A stretch of 5,832 nt of DNA. Origin: an uncultured Collinsella sp. (GTDB lineage Bacteria > Actinomycetota > Coriobacteriia > Coriobacteriales > Coriobacteriaceae). Shown here piece by piece: positions 5,732 through 5,832 of the stretch (position 1 is its first letter; each line of letters starts with the position of its first letter). The notes under the pieces are model-generated. The model was not told the DNA's origin. It saw only the letters and a list, made by a program, of their open reading frames with translations, and did not search any database. The DNA lies in assembly GCA_900545605.1 (NCBI GenBank), contig UQZL01000057.1, positions 1-5,832 on the forward strand, read 5' to 3'. The translations under genes were made by a program, and so were the position numbers.

Positions 5732-5832
5732 CTATATGTTCGGCCCCGAATCGGTGTTGCCTCCCGGCGCGTCCTCGGGCATGAGCGATATTTTGTTGCG
5801 CACTTCGTGCTGCAAAATATCGCTCCCCCTGC
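5732..5832 (-). CDS. C-terminal 32 codons of an unidentified gene
   Basis: The minus-strand frame enters from the right edge and ends at TAG (5732-5734). Its last residues include HEVRNKISLMPEDAPGG and end ...SGPNI. Codon third positions are mostly G or C over the final 16 codons, as in the other genes here, and the frame has the same orientation and a possible terminator after it. The tail is polar and Gly/Pro/Asp-rich, which suggests a flexible C-terminus. Too little is visible to name a family, and a chance open frame cannot be excluded. A long inverted repeat (5783-5825) lies inside this frame. Confidence 0.5.
   Translation of the reverse strand, partial: RGSDILQHEVRNKISLMPEDAPGGNTDSGPNI
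5783..5825. repeat. 43-base inverted repeat, hairpin-forming
   Basis: Arms GAGCGATATTTTG (5783-5795) and CAAAATATCGCTC (5813-5825) are perfect 13-base inverted copies. Inside them a second short stem GCAC/GTGC (5800-5803, 5807-5810) is offset by a small asymmetric internal loop. There is no U-run on either side, so it is not an ordinary intrinsic terminator. Because of the palindrome both strands encode SDIL...KISL in one frame. Confidence 0.8.

Noticed and set aside
5781..5832. Plus-strand ATG frame running off the right edge
   Set aside because: No ribosome binding site upstream, it is composed mostly of the palindrome, and the minus-strand frame has better codon bias and context.

Overview
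The window reads as a chromosomal segment of a mid-to-high GC bacterium. The stable-RNA promoter style, the actinobacterial-type GH13 alpha-glucosidase and the SpoIIE/STAS/HATPase signalling genes fit an actinobacterium of the Coriobacteriia (for example a Collinsella-like gut organism). That assignment is an inference from sequence style, not a database match. Every supported gene lies on the minus strand, so transcription runs from the right edge to the left.

In order of transcription: (1) the last 32 codons of an unidentified gene enter from the right edge (5732-5832). (2) A tRNA-Leu(GAG) gene follows at 5508-5597, with its own promoter and a strong terminator (5474-5496). (3) Only 25 bases beyond that terminator's U-run begins a 781-residue PAS-GAF-(degenerate GAF)-PP2C protein phosphatase of the SpoIIE/RsbU/RsbP kind (3103-5448). 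It is followed after 78 bases by a 248-residue protein (2278-3024) that fuses a STAS anti-anti-sigma domain to an RsbW/SpoIIAB-type serine-kinase ATPase domain. (4) A tRNA-Gly(GCC) gene (2097-2172) with promoter and terminator comes next. (5) Then a cytoplasmic GH13 alpha-glucosidase (186-1919). (6) Last is a second tRNA-Gly(GCC), cut by the left edge of the window.

The most interesting part is the middle: a complete partner-switching circuit (sensor phosphatase, phosphorylatable antagonist, kinase/anti-sigma) packed into two genes. The antagonist and its presumed kinase are tethered in one polypeptide, and no sigma factor lies nearby. A second theme is a near-palindromic T6/A6 element that sits directly against the -35 box of all three tRNA promoters. 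It probably works as an upstream promoter element or protein site, and at the right-hand locus it may also serve as the U-tract of an upstream gene's terminator. No mobile element, CRISPR array or rRNA is visible, and no gene-free stretch exceeds 300 bases.
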